Both the position numbers and the translations under genes were made by a program. A stretch of DNA of 15,340 nt from Deltaproteobacteria bacterium (lineage in GTDB: Bacteria > Desulfobacterota_B > Binatia > UBA9968): assembly GCA_027297485.1 (NCBI GenBank), contig JAPUHZ010000504.1:1-15340 (forward strand), in the 5' to 3' direction. Below are positions 1 to 7,096 of this stretch, one piece after another (within the stretch, counting starts at the first letter, position 1; the number at the start of each line of letters is the position of its first letter). A model generated the notes under the pieces. That model saw nothing but the letters and a program-made list of their open reading frames with translations. It was not told the DNA's origin and made no database searches.

Positions 1-104
1 CGCGGGATGTGGGCACTCTATCTATCTCACCTTTTAGTTGTCAAGGGTGTGCATGTTGCGGTAGGGGGATAGAATTATTAAGGAGTTCATTAGTAAGGTT
101 CCAT

Positions 105-289
105 CAGGCGACCGAGGGGCGAGTCCTGGAGAGCGCGGGCACAGGGACGTGAAGGTTACGTTCTGGCCCGGGCGGTGGGAATAACCACCCTTGGAGAGGA
201 CGGGGGGTGGCCTACAAGGCAGAGGCCCATTGACCGCGCTTGGAAGGGCTCGCCCCGAGGGCCGGCCGTTATTAGGGAACGGTGGCCTG
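105..289 (+). ncRNA. Candidate structured RNA of unknown class upstream of folD
   Basis: Seen in sequence: a GC-rich island between AT-rich flanks with nested complementarity. Outer stem 105-114 with 280-289 (10 positions, one mismatch). Main stem 116-127 with 245-256 (12 contiguous pairs, one G-U). Next stem 132-138 with 234-240 (7 perfect pairs). Inside this long helix are smaller hairpins: 174-178 with 185-189, 209-213 with 223-227, and a weaker one about 142-165. Positions 257-279 on the 3' side are left unpaired and include the palindrome GGCCGGCC (260-267). No coding potential is convincing here. I could not match it to the glycine, THF or cobalamin riboswitches, tmRNA, SRP RNA, RNase P RNA or 6S RNA. 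It could be a free RNA or the 5' leader of the folD-gcv operon. Strand is uncertain, because hairpins read similarly on both strands; + is chosen only because the next gene is +. Confidence 0.4.
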
Positions 290-406
290 TCAAGATACTT
301 ATGAACTCATTAATAAAGGGCATGGACGGGCTGACCTCCGGTTTTTCTGTCTCAAGACAAAATATGGGTAGGGAGCCTTTACAAACTTTTTTTTTTCTGT
401 ATAGAG

Positions 407-448
407 TTTGTAACTTGATGCGAGGAATTTGTAACTTGATGCGAGGAA
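407..448 (+). repeat. Perfect 21-bp tandem duplication carrying the folD ribosome binding site
   Basis: Units 407-427 and 428-448 are identical over all 21 bases; each contains TAACTTGATGCGAGGAA. The second copy puts GAGG (443-446) just in front of the folD start codons, and the first copy repeats the same Shine-Dalgarno-like GAGG 21 bases upstream. A run of ten T (387-396) precedes the repeat, and ACAAACT (381-387) can pair with AGTTTGT at the edge of the first unit (406-412). The duplication is clear; any regulatory role is inference. Confidence 0.85.
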
Positions 449-449
449 A

Positions 450-1313
450 ATGATGGCTATGATCATTGATGGCAAGGCGGTTGCGCGAGAGATCCGAAAG
501 CAGATCAAAGAAGAAGTCGAAGGGCTCAAGCGGAGATGGGGAATGATCCCTGGGCTCGGAGTAGTCCTAGTAGGCGATGACCCGTCTTCACACCTCTATG
601 TTAGAAACAAGGAAAAGGCGTGCAAGGAGGTGGGAATCCAATCCCAGGAGCATCTTCTTTCTGCCGCCATTTCGGAAAAAGAATTGCTCTCGCTTGTCCA
701 TAGTTTAAATCGGGATAAGGAAATTCATGGCATCCTGGTCCAGCTTCCTCTGCCGGCCCACATCCGCGCGGAGAGAATCTTGGAAGCGGTCTCGCCCCAA
801 AAGGACATCGACGGGTTTCATCCGGTCAACCAAGGACGTCTCCTTCTAGGCGCTGAGGGTTTCAAGCCCTGCACCCCTATGGGGATTATAAAGCTATTAG
901 ACTCTGTCGGTTGTGACCCTAAAGGCAAAAACGCGGTGGTGGTCGGTCGGAGCAACATTGTGGGAAAGCCGGTTGCCTTGATGCTCCTGGCCCGGCATGC
1001 CACTGTGACTCTATGCCATTCGCGCACCGCTCACCTCAGGGATGAGGTCAGCCGGGCAGATATTTTGATCGTTGCTATCGGCAAGGCAGGTCTGGTCCGC
1101 GGTGATTGGGTCAAGCCGGGCGCGGTGGTGATCGATGTAGGAGTCAATCGGCTCCCCAACGGCAAGCTGGTGGGTGATGTAGAGTTCGAGAGTGCCAAAG
1201 ATCGTGCCGCTTGGATCTCGCCTGTCCCCGGGGGAGTTGGGCCGATGACGATCTGCATGCTCCTCTTTAATACTTTAAGGGCGGCGAAGGACTCTTTGCG
1301 GCAGGAGGGTTGA
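450..1313 (+). CDS. folD: Bifunctional methylene-THF dehydrogenase / methenyl-THF cyclohydrolase FolD
   Basis: Cytosolic folate enzyme that oxidises 5,10-methylene-THF to 5,10-methenyl-THF with NAD(P)+ and hydrolyses this to 10-formyl-THF for purine and formyl-Met synthesis. At 287 aa it is the usual length. Recognised motifs: YVRNKEKAC with Tyr50 and Lys54 (the catalytic positions of the family), VQLPLP, DIDGFHPVN, PCTPMGI, GRSNIVGKP (dinucleotide-binding loop) and PVPGGVGPMT near the C-terminus. Start: ATG at 450, 453 and 459 are all in frame. GAGG at 443-446 sits only 3 bases from the first, so 453 (6 bases) is an equally good choice. It heads the glycine-cleavage genes with 10 bases to gcvT, so it probably uses the methylene-THF that the cleavage system makes. 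Family assignment is secure; the operon link is from spacing. Confidence 0.97.
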   Translation: MMAMIIDGKAVAREIRKQIKEEVEGLKRRWGMIPGLGVVLVGDDPSSHLYVRNKEKACKEVGIQSQEHLLSAAISEKELLSLVHSLNRDKEIHGILVQLPLPAHIRAERILEAVSPQKDIDGFHPVNQGRLLLGAEGFKPCTPMGIIKLLDSVGCDPKGKNAVVVGRSNIVGKPVALMLLARHATVTLCHSRTAHLRDEVSRADILIVAIGKAGLVRGDWVKPGAVVIDVGVNRLPNGKLVGDVEFESAKDRAAWISPVPGGVGPMTICMLLFNTLRAAKDSLRQEG

Positions 1314-1323
1314 ACCGAGTCAC

Positions 1324-2436
1324 GTGAAAACGGCAGCCACACCCCCGATCCAAAGGCTCAAGAGAACCCCCCTCTATCGAGTCCATCGGCGGCTGGGGGC
1401 GAGGATAGTCGAGTTCGGGGGGTGGGAGATGCCTGTTCAGTACCGCGGAGTCATAGAGGAACATTTAGCGGTGCGCAGCCGGGCCGGCCTTTTCGACGTG
1501 AGTCATATGGGGGAGTTGGAGGTTCGTGGTCCTCATGCCTTAGATCTCTGTCAAAGGGTCACGGCCAACGATGTCTCCCGAATGAAGACGGCCCAGGCAC
1601 AGTATAATTTGTTGCTCAACGAAGAGGGGGGAATTGTTGACGACATTGTAATCTATCGGCTGGAGGAGAATCATTTTCTTATCTGCGTCAATGCCGCTAA
1701 TACGGATAAGGACTTTCAGTGGATAAAGGAAAAATCGGACGGGACGGTGGAGGTTCAAGATACCAGTTCTCGTTATGTCCAGTTGGCCCTTCAGGGACCT
1801 TTGGCGGAGAAAATATTGCAGCGTTTAACTCCTCTGCGTTTGGAAGAGATACAGCCGTTTCACTTCTCCTTCGGCGAGATCTCCGCAATCCGCTGTTTGG
1901 TGGCCCGTACGGGATATACCGGGGAGGACGGTTTTGAGCTTTATTGCGATCCCAACCAGGGTGAGAGACTCTGGGATACTCTCCTCGAGGCAGGAGGAGA
2001 GGTCGGGCTTCAACCTGTCGGGCTCGGTGCCAGGGATACGCTGCGTCTTGAAAGGGCCTTCCCACTGTACGGGCATGAGTTGGACGATACCACGACTCCT
2101 TTGGAGGCGGGATTGGAATGGGTGACCAAATTCTCCAAGGGATTTTTCCTGGGTCGAGAGGCCCTGCTCAAGCAGAGACAAGAAGGGGTGGGCCGTAAGC
2201 TCGTGGGGTTAGAGACGATCGAGCCAGGGATTGCCCGGAGTCATTATCCGATTCTCAAGCAAGGCCGTCCCATCGGGGAGGTAACCAGTGGGACGAAATC
2301 CCCCACGCTTAAGCGGTCCATTGCCCTAGGGTATGTGTTGGCGGAGGAGGCGGGTGTGGGGAATAGCGTGGAGATAGAGATCCGAGGTCGGAAGGTTGGG
2401 GCCCGGATTGTCTCCTTGCCTTTCTACCGTCGGTGA
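1324..2436 (+). CDS. gcvT: Glycine cleavage system T protein (aminomethyltransferase)
   Basis: Transfers the methylene group from the aminomethyl-lipoyl arm of GcvH to tetrahydrofolate, giving 5,10-methylene-THF and ammonia. 370 aa, typical length. The N-terminal folate-binding domain shows FGGWEMPVQY, DVSHMGE and GGIVDDIVIY; the acidic pair Asp106-Asp107 lies where the catalytic Asp of the family sits. ARTGYTGEDGFELY marks the middle of the protein, followed by the C-terminal barrel with the typical GxVTSGTxSPTLK segment. Start is GTG at 1324, the only start that keeps the complete N-terminus; its ribosome site is weak (GGAGGG at the end of folD is about 15 bases away), suggesting translational coupling. 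52 bases separate it from gcvH. Confidence 0.96.
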   Translation: MKTAATPPIQRLKRTPLYRVHRRLGARIVEFGGWEMPVQYRGVIEEHLAVRSRAGLFDVSHMGELEVRGPHALDLCQRVTANDVSRMKTAQAQYNLLLNEEGGIVDDIVIYRLEENHFLICVNAANTDKDFQWIKEKSDGTVEVQDTSSRYVQLALQGPLAEKILQRLTPLRLEEIQPFHFSFGEISAIRCLVARTGYTGEDGFELYCDPNQGERLWDTLLEAGGEVGLQPVGLGARDTLRLERAFPLYGHELDDTTTPLEAGLEWVTKFSKGFFLGREALLKQRQEGVGRKLVGLETIEPGIARSHYPILKQGRPIGEVTSGTKSPTLKRSIALGYVLAEEAGVGNSVEIEIRGRKVGARIVSLPFYRR

Positions 2437-2488
2437 GCCAGTGAGCAGGAGTCGGTTGTAGGAAGGCATAAGCCAAAGGAGGAGAGAG

Positions 2489-2914
2489 ATGGAGTTTCCT
2501 GAGGAGTTAAAATATTCTAAAGAGCATGAATGGGTGCTGGTGGGAGATGGAGTTGCTACCGTAGGGATCACCGAATATGCGCAGGAAGAGCTCGGTGACA
2601 TCGTGTATGTGGAACTTCCGGAAGCTGGGGAAAAGGTAGTTAAGGGTGATCCTTTTGGGGCTGTGGAGTCGGTCAAGGCGGTTTCAGATATCTTTGCCCC
2701 GGTCAGCGGCACTGTGCTTGAGGTTAACGATACTCTGCCGGATAGCCCGGAGGCGATCAATGAGGATCCTTATGGGGACGGGTGGATGATCAAAGTGGAA
2801 ATGACAGATATGGGGGACCTTAAGGATCTCATGAATGCGGATGAGTATACAGAGTATGTGGAGCAGGAAAAAGAAGAGAAGGGAGAGGAAGAAGAAGAGG
2901 ACGAGGAAGAGTAA
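2489..2914 (+). CDS. gcvH: Glycine cleavage system H protein with acidic C-terminal tail
   Basis: Lipoyl carrier that shuttles the aminomethyl group between the P, T and L proteins. The lipoyl domain covers about residues 5-125: KYSKEHEWV at the start, [16 protein letters not shown] in the middle, and the lipoylation site in ESVKAVSD, Lys63. At 141 aa it is somewhat longer than the common 125-130 aa. The extra part is a highly acidic tail, about residues 122-141, almost only Glu, Asp and a few Lys. A strong Shine-Dalgarno (AAAGGAGGAGA) precedes ATG 2489. It lies between gcvT and gcvPA. The purine-rich codons of the tail may also act as ribosome-binding sequence for gcvPA, which starts 9 bases after the stop. 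Function is secure; the tail's role is unknown. Confidence 0.96.
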   Translation: MEFPEELKYSKEHEWVLVGDGVATVGITEYAQEELGDIVYVELPEAGEKVVKGDPFGAVESVKAVSDIFAPVSGTVLEVNDTLPDSPEAINEDPYGDGWMIKVEMTDMGDLKDLMNADEYTEYVEQEKEEKGEEEEEDEEE

Positions 2915-2923
2915 GTTTTTCTC

Positions 2924-4270
2924 ATGCTTTATACCCCTCATACCGCTACGGACAAGGAGGAGATGCTCCGCGCAATTGGCTTGAGCCAGATCGAGGAGAT
3001 CTTCAACCATATTCCCCAATCCCTTAGAGAGCAAGCCAGGATTTCCCTTCCCCTGGGCCTAACCGAGGCGAAGGTCAAGCGGAAAATGGCCTCGCTTGCG
3101 GCTAGAAATGCCACTCCACAGGATTGGCATTTTTTTCTTGGTGGAGGAATTTATCATCATGTTATTCCCAGCGCAGTGGATGCGCTCATCTCTCGCTCCG
3201 AGTTTTCAACCTCTTACACCCCTTACCAGCCTGAAGTGAGTCAAGGAACGCTTCAGGCCATTTATGAGTTTCAAACCCTGATGTGTCAGCTTACCGGCAT
3301 GGAGGTAGCCAACGCAGGGCTGTACGATGGCGCCTCAGCGGCTGCTGAGGCGGTGCTCATGGCACGCCGCATTCAACGGGAAGGTCGGGATCGAGTTTTC
3401 CTGTCCCGCTCCCTTCATCCCCAGTATCGCTCGGTGATCACCACTTACCTCAAGAATATGGATCTCCAACTGGTGGAGGTCCCTTTTAACGAGAGTGGGG
3501 AGACGGACGTGGAGTTTCTTACTAGGGTGATGGATGAGAAGGCGATGTGTGTGGTGGTGGGTTATCCCAATTTTTTTGGGGTGATTGAGAACCTTGCCCC
3601 TATCCAGGCAGCCTGCGCTCGGTCTGGGAGCCTTCTCGTCACGGTCACGACTGAGGCCTTATCCCTAGCGCTTCTAAAACCACCGGGGGCTTGGGGCGCT
3701 GATATCGCTGTCGGTGAAGGGCAAAGCTTAGGAATTCCAATGTCTCTCGGAGGCCCGGGGTTTGGCTTCTTTGCCTCTCAGAGGAGATTCGTTCGCAGTA
3801 TGCCGGGGAGGTTAGTTGGGGAAACGGTCGACAGCGATGGGCGTCGCGGGTTTGTTTTGACCCTTGCCACCCGGGAGCAGCATATCCGGCGCGAAAAGGC
3901 CACATCGAATATTTGCACCAGCCAAAGCCTATGCACCCTGGCGGCAACGGTCTTTATGGCCATTCTCGGGAAGGACGGGATCCGCCGCCTTGCCGAGATC
4001 AATGTGAGGCATGCCCACGCGGCCAAAGAGCGTCTTGTTACGGAGGCAGGGCTTGTTCCCGCCTTTACAGGCCCGTTTTTTAATGAGTTTGTTCTTAAGG
4101 ATAGAGGATTGACCGAGCGCCTTCCCCGCTTCACTGGTGAGAGGATTATTCCTGGGATTTCCCTGGGCCGCTGGTATCCTGAGCTTCAAGATGGCCTGCT
4201 CATCTGCGTCACCGAAATGAACGATGAAGAGGAGGTCGAGCACCTTGTCAGGACGTTCTCCGGGGACTAA
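2924..4270 (+). CDS. gcvPA: Glycine dehydrogenase (decarboxylating) subunit 1
   Basis: First subunit of the two-chain, PLP-dependent P protein that decarboxylates glycine and passes the aminomethyl group to the lipoyl arm of GcvH. 448 aa, normal for the split form. Recognised stretches: YTPYQPEVSQGTLQ (about 95-110), AMCVVVGYPNFFGVIE, LGGPGFGFFA and the late REQHIRREKATSNICT segment, all typical of the N-terminal half of GcvP. The PLP lysine is not expected in this chain; it is in subunit 2. The split arrangement is usual in Gram-positives, archaea and deltaproteobacteria, while many other proteobacteria carry one fused gcvP. The 3' end overlaps the start of gcvPB, pointing to coupled translation and equal amounts of both subunits. 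Confidence 0.96.
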   Translation: MLYTPHTATDKEEMLRAIGLSQIEEIFNHIPQSLREQARISLPLGLTEAKVKRKMASLAARNATPQDWHFFLGGGIYHHVIPSAVDALISRSEFSTSYTPYQPEVSQGTLQAIYEFQTLMCQLTGMEVANAGLYDGASAAAEAVLMARRIQREGRDRVFLSRSLHPQYRSVITTYLKNMDLQLVEVPFNESGETDVEFLTRVMDEKAMCVVVGYPNFFGVIENLAPIQAACARSGSLLVTVTTEALSLALLKPPGAWGADIAVGEGQSLGIPMSLGGPGFGFFASQRRFVRSMPGRLVGETVDSDGRRGFVLTLATREQHIRREKATSNICTSQSLCTLAATVFMAILGKDGIRRLAEINVRHAHAAKERLVTEAGLVPAFTGPFFNEFVLKDRGLTERLPRFTGERIIPGISLGRWYPELQDGLLICVTEMNDEEEVEHLVRTFSGD

Positions 4271-5726
4271 GCGTGGGGGCTCCGCTCCTCCTCTGATCTT
4301 TGAGAGTGGCTCAGCGGGAAGAAGCGGTTTTTTCTGGCCTGAGGACAAAAAGCAGGGAGTAGAAGAAATTCCTCCTGAGTTGCTTCGGGATGAGATCCCG
4401 GGCTTTCCCGAACTGGGAGAGCTGGAAGTGTGTCGTCATTTCACTCGTCTCTCGCATCTCAACTACGGCATCGAGAGCCAGTTCTACCCCCTGGGTTCCT
4501 GCACCATGAAGTACAACCCCAAGGTCAATGAGGTGGTAGCACGTCTCCCAGGCCTTTCTCTTCTGCATCCTCTAGCTCCACCCGAATGGATTCAGGGGGC
4601 CCTGGAGTTGCTTTATGATCTTGAGGGGATGCTGGCAGAGATCAGCGGTATGGATCACATAACGCTGCAGCCGGCGGCCGGGGCGCAAGGAGAACTGACG
4701 GGCCTGATGATTATCCGCGCCCACCTGGCAGGGCAGGGAAATCCGCGCAGAAAGATTATCGTTCCGGATACAGCCCATGGCACCAACCCTGCCAGCTCCA
4801 CCCTTTGCGGCTATGAGGTGGTCCAGATCTCTTCCAATAATCGGGGGATGATCGAGACGGAAAACGTGAGAAAGGTTATGGATGAGGAGGTGGCGGCTCT
4901 GATGATCACGAATCCGAATACCCTGGGCATCTTTGAGCAGAACATTCAGGCGATCGCCGAGGCGGTTCATGAGAAGGGCGGGCTGGTCTACCTGGACGGG
5001 GCTAATCTCAATGCCCTCATGGGCATAGCCAAACCTGGGGATATGGGAGTGGACGTGCTTCACATCAATCTCCACAAGACCTTTTCTACCCCTCATGGGG
5101 GAGGTGGCCCCGGTGCAGGTCCTGTGGGACTTAAGGGATTTCTCCGGGACTATCTCCCGATACCCCGGGTTATTAAGGGAGACGGCAGTTTTGAGTTACG
5201 GGAGGACTTTCCCAAATCCGTGGGTCGGGTCCGTTCCTTCTTTGGCAATTTTGGTATTCTGGTGCGAGCGTATGCCTACATCATTTCCTTAGGCTCTGAT
5301 GGGCTGGAGGAGATGAGCCGGATGGCGCTTCTCAACGCCAACTATCTAAGGAAAAGGCTTGAGAAAGCCTTCCACCTTCCCTACTCGGAACCCTGCATGC
5401 ATGAATGCGTCTTTACTGATCGTTTCCAGCAGAGATATGGAGTCCACACACTGGATATTGCCAAACGGTTATTGGACTACGGCTTTCATCCTCCTACCAT
5501 CTATTTTCCCCTGGTCGTGTCCGGGGCGCTCTTGATCGAGCCGACAGAAACAGAGAGCCGGGAGACTCTGGATGCGTTTGCCGATGCCATGATCTCCATC
5601 GCCCGCGAGGCCAAAGAGAATCCAGCCCTGGTAAAGGGTGCTCCTCACTCCACACCTGTCAACCGACTTGATGAAACCCGGGCAGCCAGAAAGCCTGTGC
5701 TTAGGTGGGAAGCCCCTAAAGATTGA
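4224..5726 (+). CDS. gcvPB: Glycine dehydrogenase (decarboxylating) subunit 2
   Basis: Second, PLP-binding chain of the P protein. 500 aa from the ATG at 4224. Motifs: LNYGIESQFYPLGSCTMKYNPK, PDTAHGTNPAS, ITNPNTLGIFE, LDGANLNALMG, and the PLP attachment site HINLHKTFSTPHGGGGPG with Lys285 in this numbering. The GHGGG-like glycine run after it is also family-typical. Start is uncertain. ATG 4224 gives a 47-base overlap with gcvPA and no clear ribosome site. TTG 4245 has AGGAGG at 4230-4235, 9 bases upstream, and trims seven residues of a basic, Ser-rich leader with no family resemblance. Recognisable homology begins at PLIFE, about residue 23. This is the last gene of the folD-gcv operon; lpd, lipA or lipB do not follow. 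Confidence 0.96.
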   Translation: MKRRSSTLSGRSPGTKRGGSAPPLIFESGSAGRSGFFWPEDKKQGVEEIPPELLRDEIPGFPELGELEVCRHFTRLSHLNYGIESQFYPLGSCTMKYNPKVNEVVARLPGLSLLHPLAPPEWIQGALELLYDLEGMLAEISGMDHITLQPAAGAQGELTGLMIIRAHLAGQGNPRRKIIVPDTAHGTNPASSTLCGYEVVQISSNNRGMIETENVRKVMDEEVAALMITNPNTLGIFEQNIQAIAEAVHEKGGLVYLDGANLNALMGIAKPGDMGVDVLHINLHKTFSTPHGGGGPGAGPVGLKGFLRDYLPIPRVIKGDGSFELREDFPKSVGRVRSFFGNFGILVRAYAYIISLGSDGLEEMSRMALLNANYLRKRLEKAFHLPYSEPCMHECVFTDRFQQRYGVHTLDIAKRLLDYGFHPPTIYFPLVVSGALLIEPTETESRETLDAFADAMISIAREAKENPALVKGAPHSTPVNRLDETRAARKPVLRWEAPKD

Positions 5727-5736
5727 TTATTATCAT

Positions 5737-5832
5737 ACCCCGCGGCTTGCCGCGGGCACAAAGCCGATGGGGTTTCCAAAGGGGAGAAGCGGCAGCTCTC
5801 CCCTTTGGTCGACCGCGGGGTCCAAACCCCAT
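5737..5832. repeat. Nested palindromic element downstream of gcvPB
   Basis: Seen in sequence: CCCGCGG (5739-5745) and CCGCGGG (5750-5756) form a perfect 7-bp hairpin with loop CTTG. The 12-bp arms 5776-5787 and 5797-5808 are perfect complements around a 9-base loop and are flanked by ATGGGGTTT (5767-5775) and AAACCCCAT (5824-5832). The first arm, ACCCCGCGG (5737-5745), can alternatively pair with CCGCGGGGT (5813-5821). The element thus has two competing folds. There is no T-run after it, so it is not a standard intrinsic terminator, though it may stop or stabilise the gcv transcript. It resembles dispersed palindromic (REP-like) intergenic elements; copy number in the genome cannot be seen here. 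Confidence 0.6.
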
Positions 5833-6032
5833 GGTCGATATAACTTGATCAAGGCGACGCTCGTATTGGTTAGTCACGCCGGAATAGTGGTTAAGCTATT
5901 CGAGCGGCTGGGGAGTAAGGGTCATTTACAGCAGTGGGGAAGAGGCTGCTTCACTGTGCCGAAAATGTCATCGCGGGGTTAGAAGAAATAGAGGAGGTGA
6001 ATGTTCGGGTCCAGACAGTTTTGTTTTGGGTC
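5833..6032. other. Spacer between convergent gcvPB and tonB-like gene, no recognisable gene
   Basis: About 200 bases between the palindromic element and the stop of the TonB-like gene. Short open frames cross it on both strands but lack ribosome sites, and none gave a family I recognise. A + frame reading at about 5860-5970 (IKATLVLVSHAGIVVKLFERLG) looks protein-like but has no start of its own and stops soon; it could be a decayed gene remnant. I see no T-rich terminator for either convergent transcript. Confidence 0.4.
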
Positions 6033-6797
6033 TTAAGGGATGAAGCCGTATTTGAGACGGTTATCGTAATATTCAAAGCTGGCAATGATATCCAGGCGGC
6101 TTTTCCCAATCCACGGAGGAATCGGCTGAAACGGAGAAGCGACCTGCAACGCACGCATCGCTTCTCGATCCAATACTGAAAAGCCGGAAGAACGGATAAG
6201 GCGTGCTTCCTGCAAGTCGCCATTGCCTAGGATCGTGAATTTTAGGACCAGCTTTCCCTGTAACCTGTGGCGTAGCGCCGGCTCCGGGTATTCCCACACC
6301 ACCTCGATAGCCCGTTTGATACTGGTAAAGTAAGAGATGTATTTCGGCTGTCGGGTGTCGAGTCGGACAGCCCCTTGCCGAATAGTTGTCGGATCTCCTG
6401 AGGAAGACCAGGTCACGGGAGGCAGCAGGTCTTTTAATGTAGGGAGGGGACGGCGGACAATGATATTTTTTTCCCGTGCTTGATCTTTAAAATAGTCAGG
6501 TTCTTCCCTCTTTCTTTCTCTCTCTGATAGCTCCCACGGATCCCTTCTTATCTCTTTGGGTAGGGGAGTTGTTTTTTTTGCCACCTGGGCGGGTACTTTG
6601 GAGGGCCGGGTGCTGATCGCCTTGGTCTTCTTGACAGGCTTTGTTTTCTTTTCTTCAGGCGACGGAAGGAAAGCTACAGGGATTCGGCCCGTGATCTTCT
6701 CTCTCTTTGGAGGGTTGGGCCAGGAAAAAAAGAAAAAGAGATGCAGGGCCAGAGAAAGGAGAAAGAAAGGGATCAGCGAGGACCTGGGTGAATGCAC
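6033..6797 (-). CDS. TonB-family energy transducer protein
   Basis: Inner-membrane-anchored periplasmic protein of TonB type, which couples the proton gradient (with ExbB/ExbD) to outer-membrane transporters, or acts in a related envelope role. 254 aa. One N-terminal membrane segment (about residues 8-26, very Phe/Leu-rich), then a long Lys/Pro/Glu-rich linker (about 28-150), then a TonB C-terminal domain (about 153-245) with LVLKFTILGNGDL, ARLIRSSGFSVLDREAMRAL and PFQPIP, the usual order of TonB/TolA-type C-terminal domains. Start is GTG 6797, since an in-frame stop lies just upstream; an overlapping ATG two bases earlier is in another frame. ExbB, ExbD and a receptor gene are absent here, so the partner is unknown. 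It is divergent from tatA with a 92-base gap. Confidence 0.88.
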   Translation of the reverse strand: MHSPRSSLIPFFLLSLALHLFFFFSWPNPPKREKITGRIPVAFLPSPEEKKTKPVKKTKAISTRPSKVPAQVAKKTTPLPKEIRRDPWELSERERKREEPDYFKDQAREKNIIVRRPLPTLKDLLPPVTWSSSGDPTTIRQGAVRLDTRQPKYISYFTSIKRAIEVVWEYPEPALRHRLQGKLVLKFTILGNGDLQEARLIRSSGFSVLDREAMRALQVASPFQPIPPWIGKSRLDIIASFEYYDNRLKYGFIP

Positions 6798-6841
6798 ATG
6801 GTTATTTTAACCCATTGTTGGTTTGGTGAGCAAGCGTAGGG

Positions 6842-6871
6842 TTGCAAACCGAGGTGGAGATGAACTAGAAT
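6842..6871 (+). promoter_or_regulatory. Possible sigma70-type promoter for tatA
   Basis: TTGCAA (6842-6847), an 18-base spacer and TAGAAT (6866-6871). Transcription would start near 6878, leaving a very short leader that still includes GGAGGG (6881-6886) before the tatA ATG. Matched by eye only. Confidence 0.35.
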
Positions 6872-6889
6872 GCCATATTTGGAGGGTAT

Positions 6890-7096
6890 ATGTTTGGCCT
6901 GGGGATATGGGAGCTGTTGATCATCCTTGTTATCGTCCTTGTGCTTTTTAGTCGCAAGCTCCCCGAACTCGGTGAAGGTCTCGGTAAAGCAATACGCGGC
7001 TTTCGGAAGTCCGTAAAAGAGCCTGATGAAATCGATGTCAGCCCGAAAGAGGGAGAGGGGGAGGAAAGAGAAAAGAACAGGAAAGAATCACCTTAG
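6890..7096 (+). CDS. tatA: Sec-independent (Tat) translocase subunit TatA/TatE
   Basis: Pore-forming subunit of the twin-arginine translocase, which exports folded proteins across the inner membrane. 68 aa, at the short end of the family. The architecture is typical: short N-terminus MFGLGIWEL, one membrane helix (about residues 5-20), the hinge [22 protein letters not shown] forming the amphipathic helix, and a charged Glu/Lys-rich tail (about 44-68). Start ATG 6890 has GGAGGG at 6881-6886, a short 3-base spacing. tatB and tatC are not beside it, so it is an orphan tatA as seen in many deltaproteobacteria. It is divergent from the tonB-like gene, and its stop overlaps the stop of the convergent DUF3426 gene by 4 bases. 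Confidence 0.93.
   Translation: MFGLGIWELLIILVIVLVLFSRKLPELGEGLGKAIRGFRKSVKEPDEIDVSPKEGEGEEREKNRKESP

Noticed and set aside
45..60. Sigma54-like GG-N10-GC motif upstream of folD
   Set aside because: GG and GC are spaced correctly but the rest of the -24 box does not match; chance occurrence is likely.
105..289. Glycine riboswitch in front of the gcv operon
   Set aside because: GGAGAG occurs twice (128-133 and 193-198), as in a tandem glycine aptamer, but the other conserved blocks of that riboswitch are missing and the two copies sit in different, unrelated stems.
105..289. 6S RNA
   Set aside because: Length and folate-gene neighbour fit, but the large central bubble and the conserved bases around it are not there; the 5' strand is almost fully paired.
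175..453. Open frame of 92 codons upstream of folD
   Set aside because: It runs through the structured RNA and the tandem repeat, has no ribosome site and resembles no family.
5934..6179. Small + strand gene beside the tonB-like gene
   Set aside because: Most of it is antisense to the TonB C-terminal domain, and it has no ribosome site.
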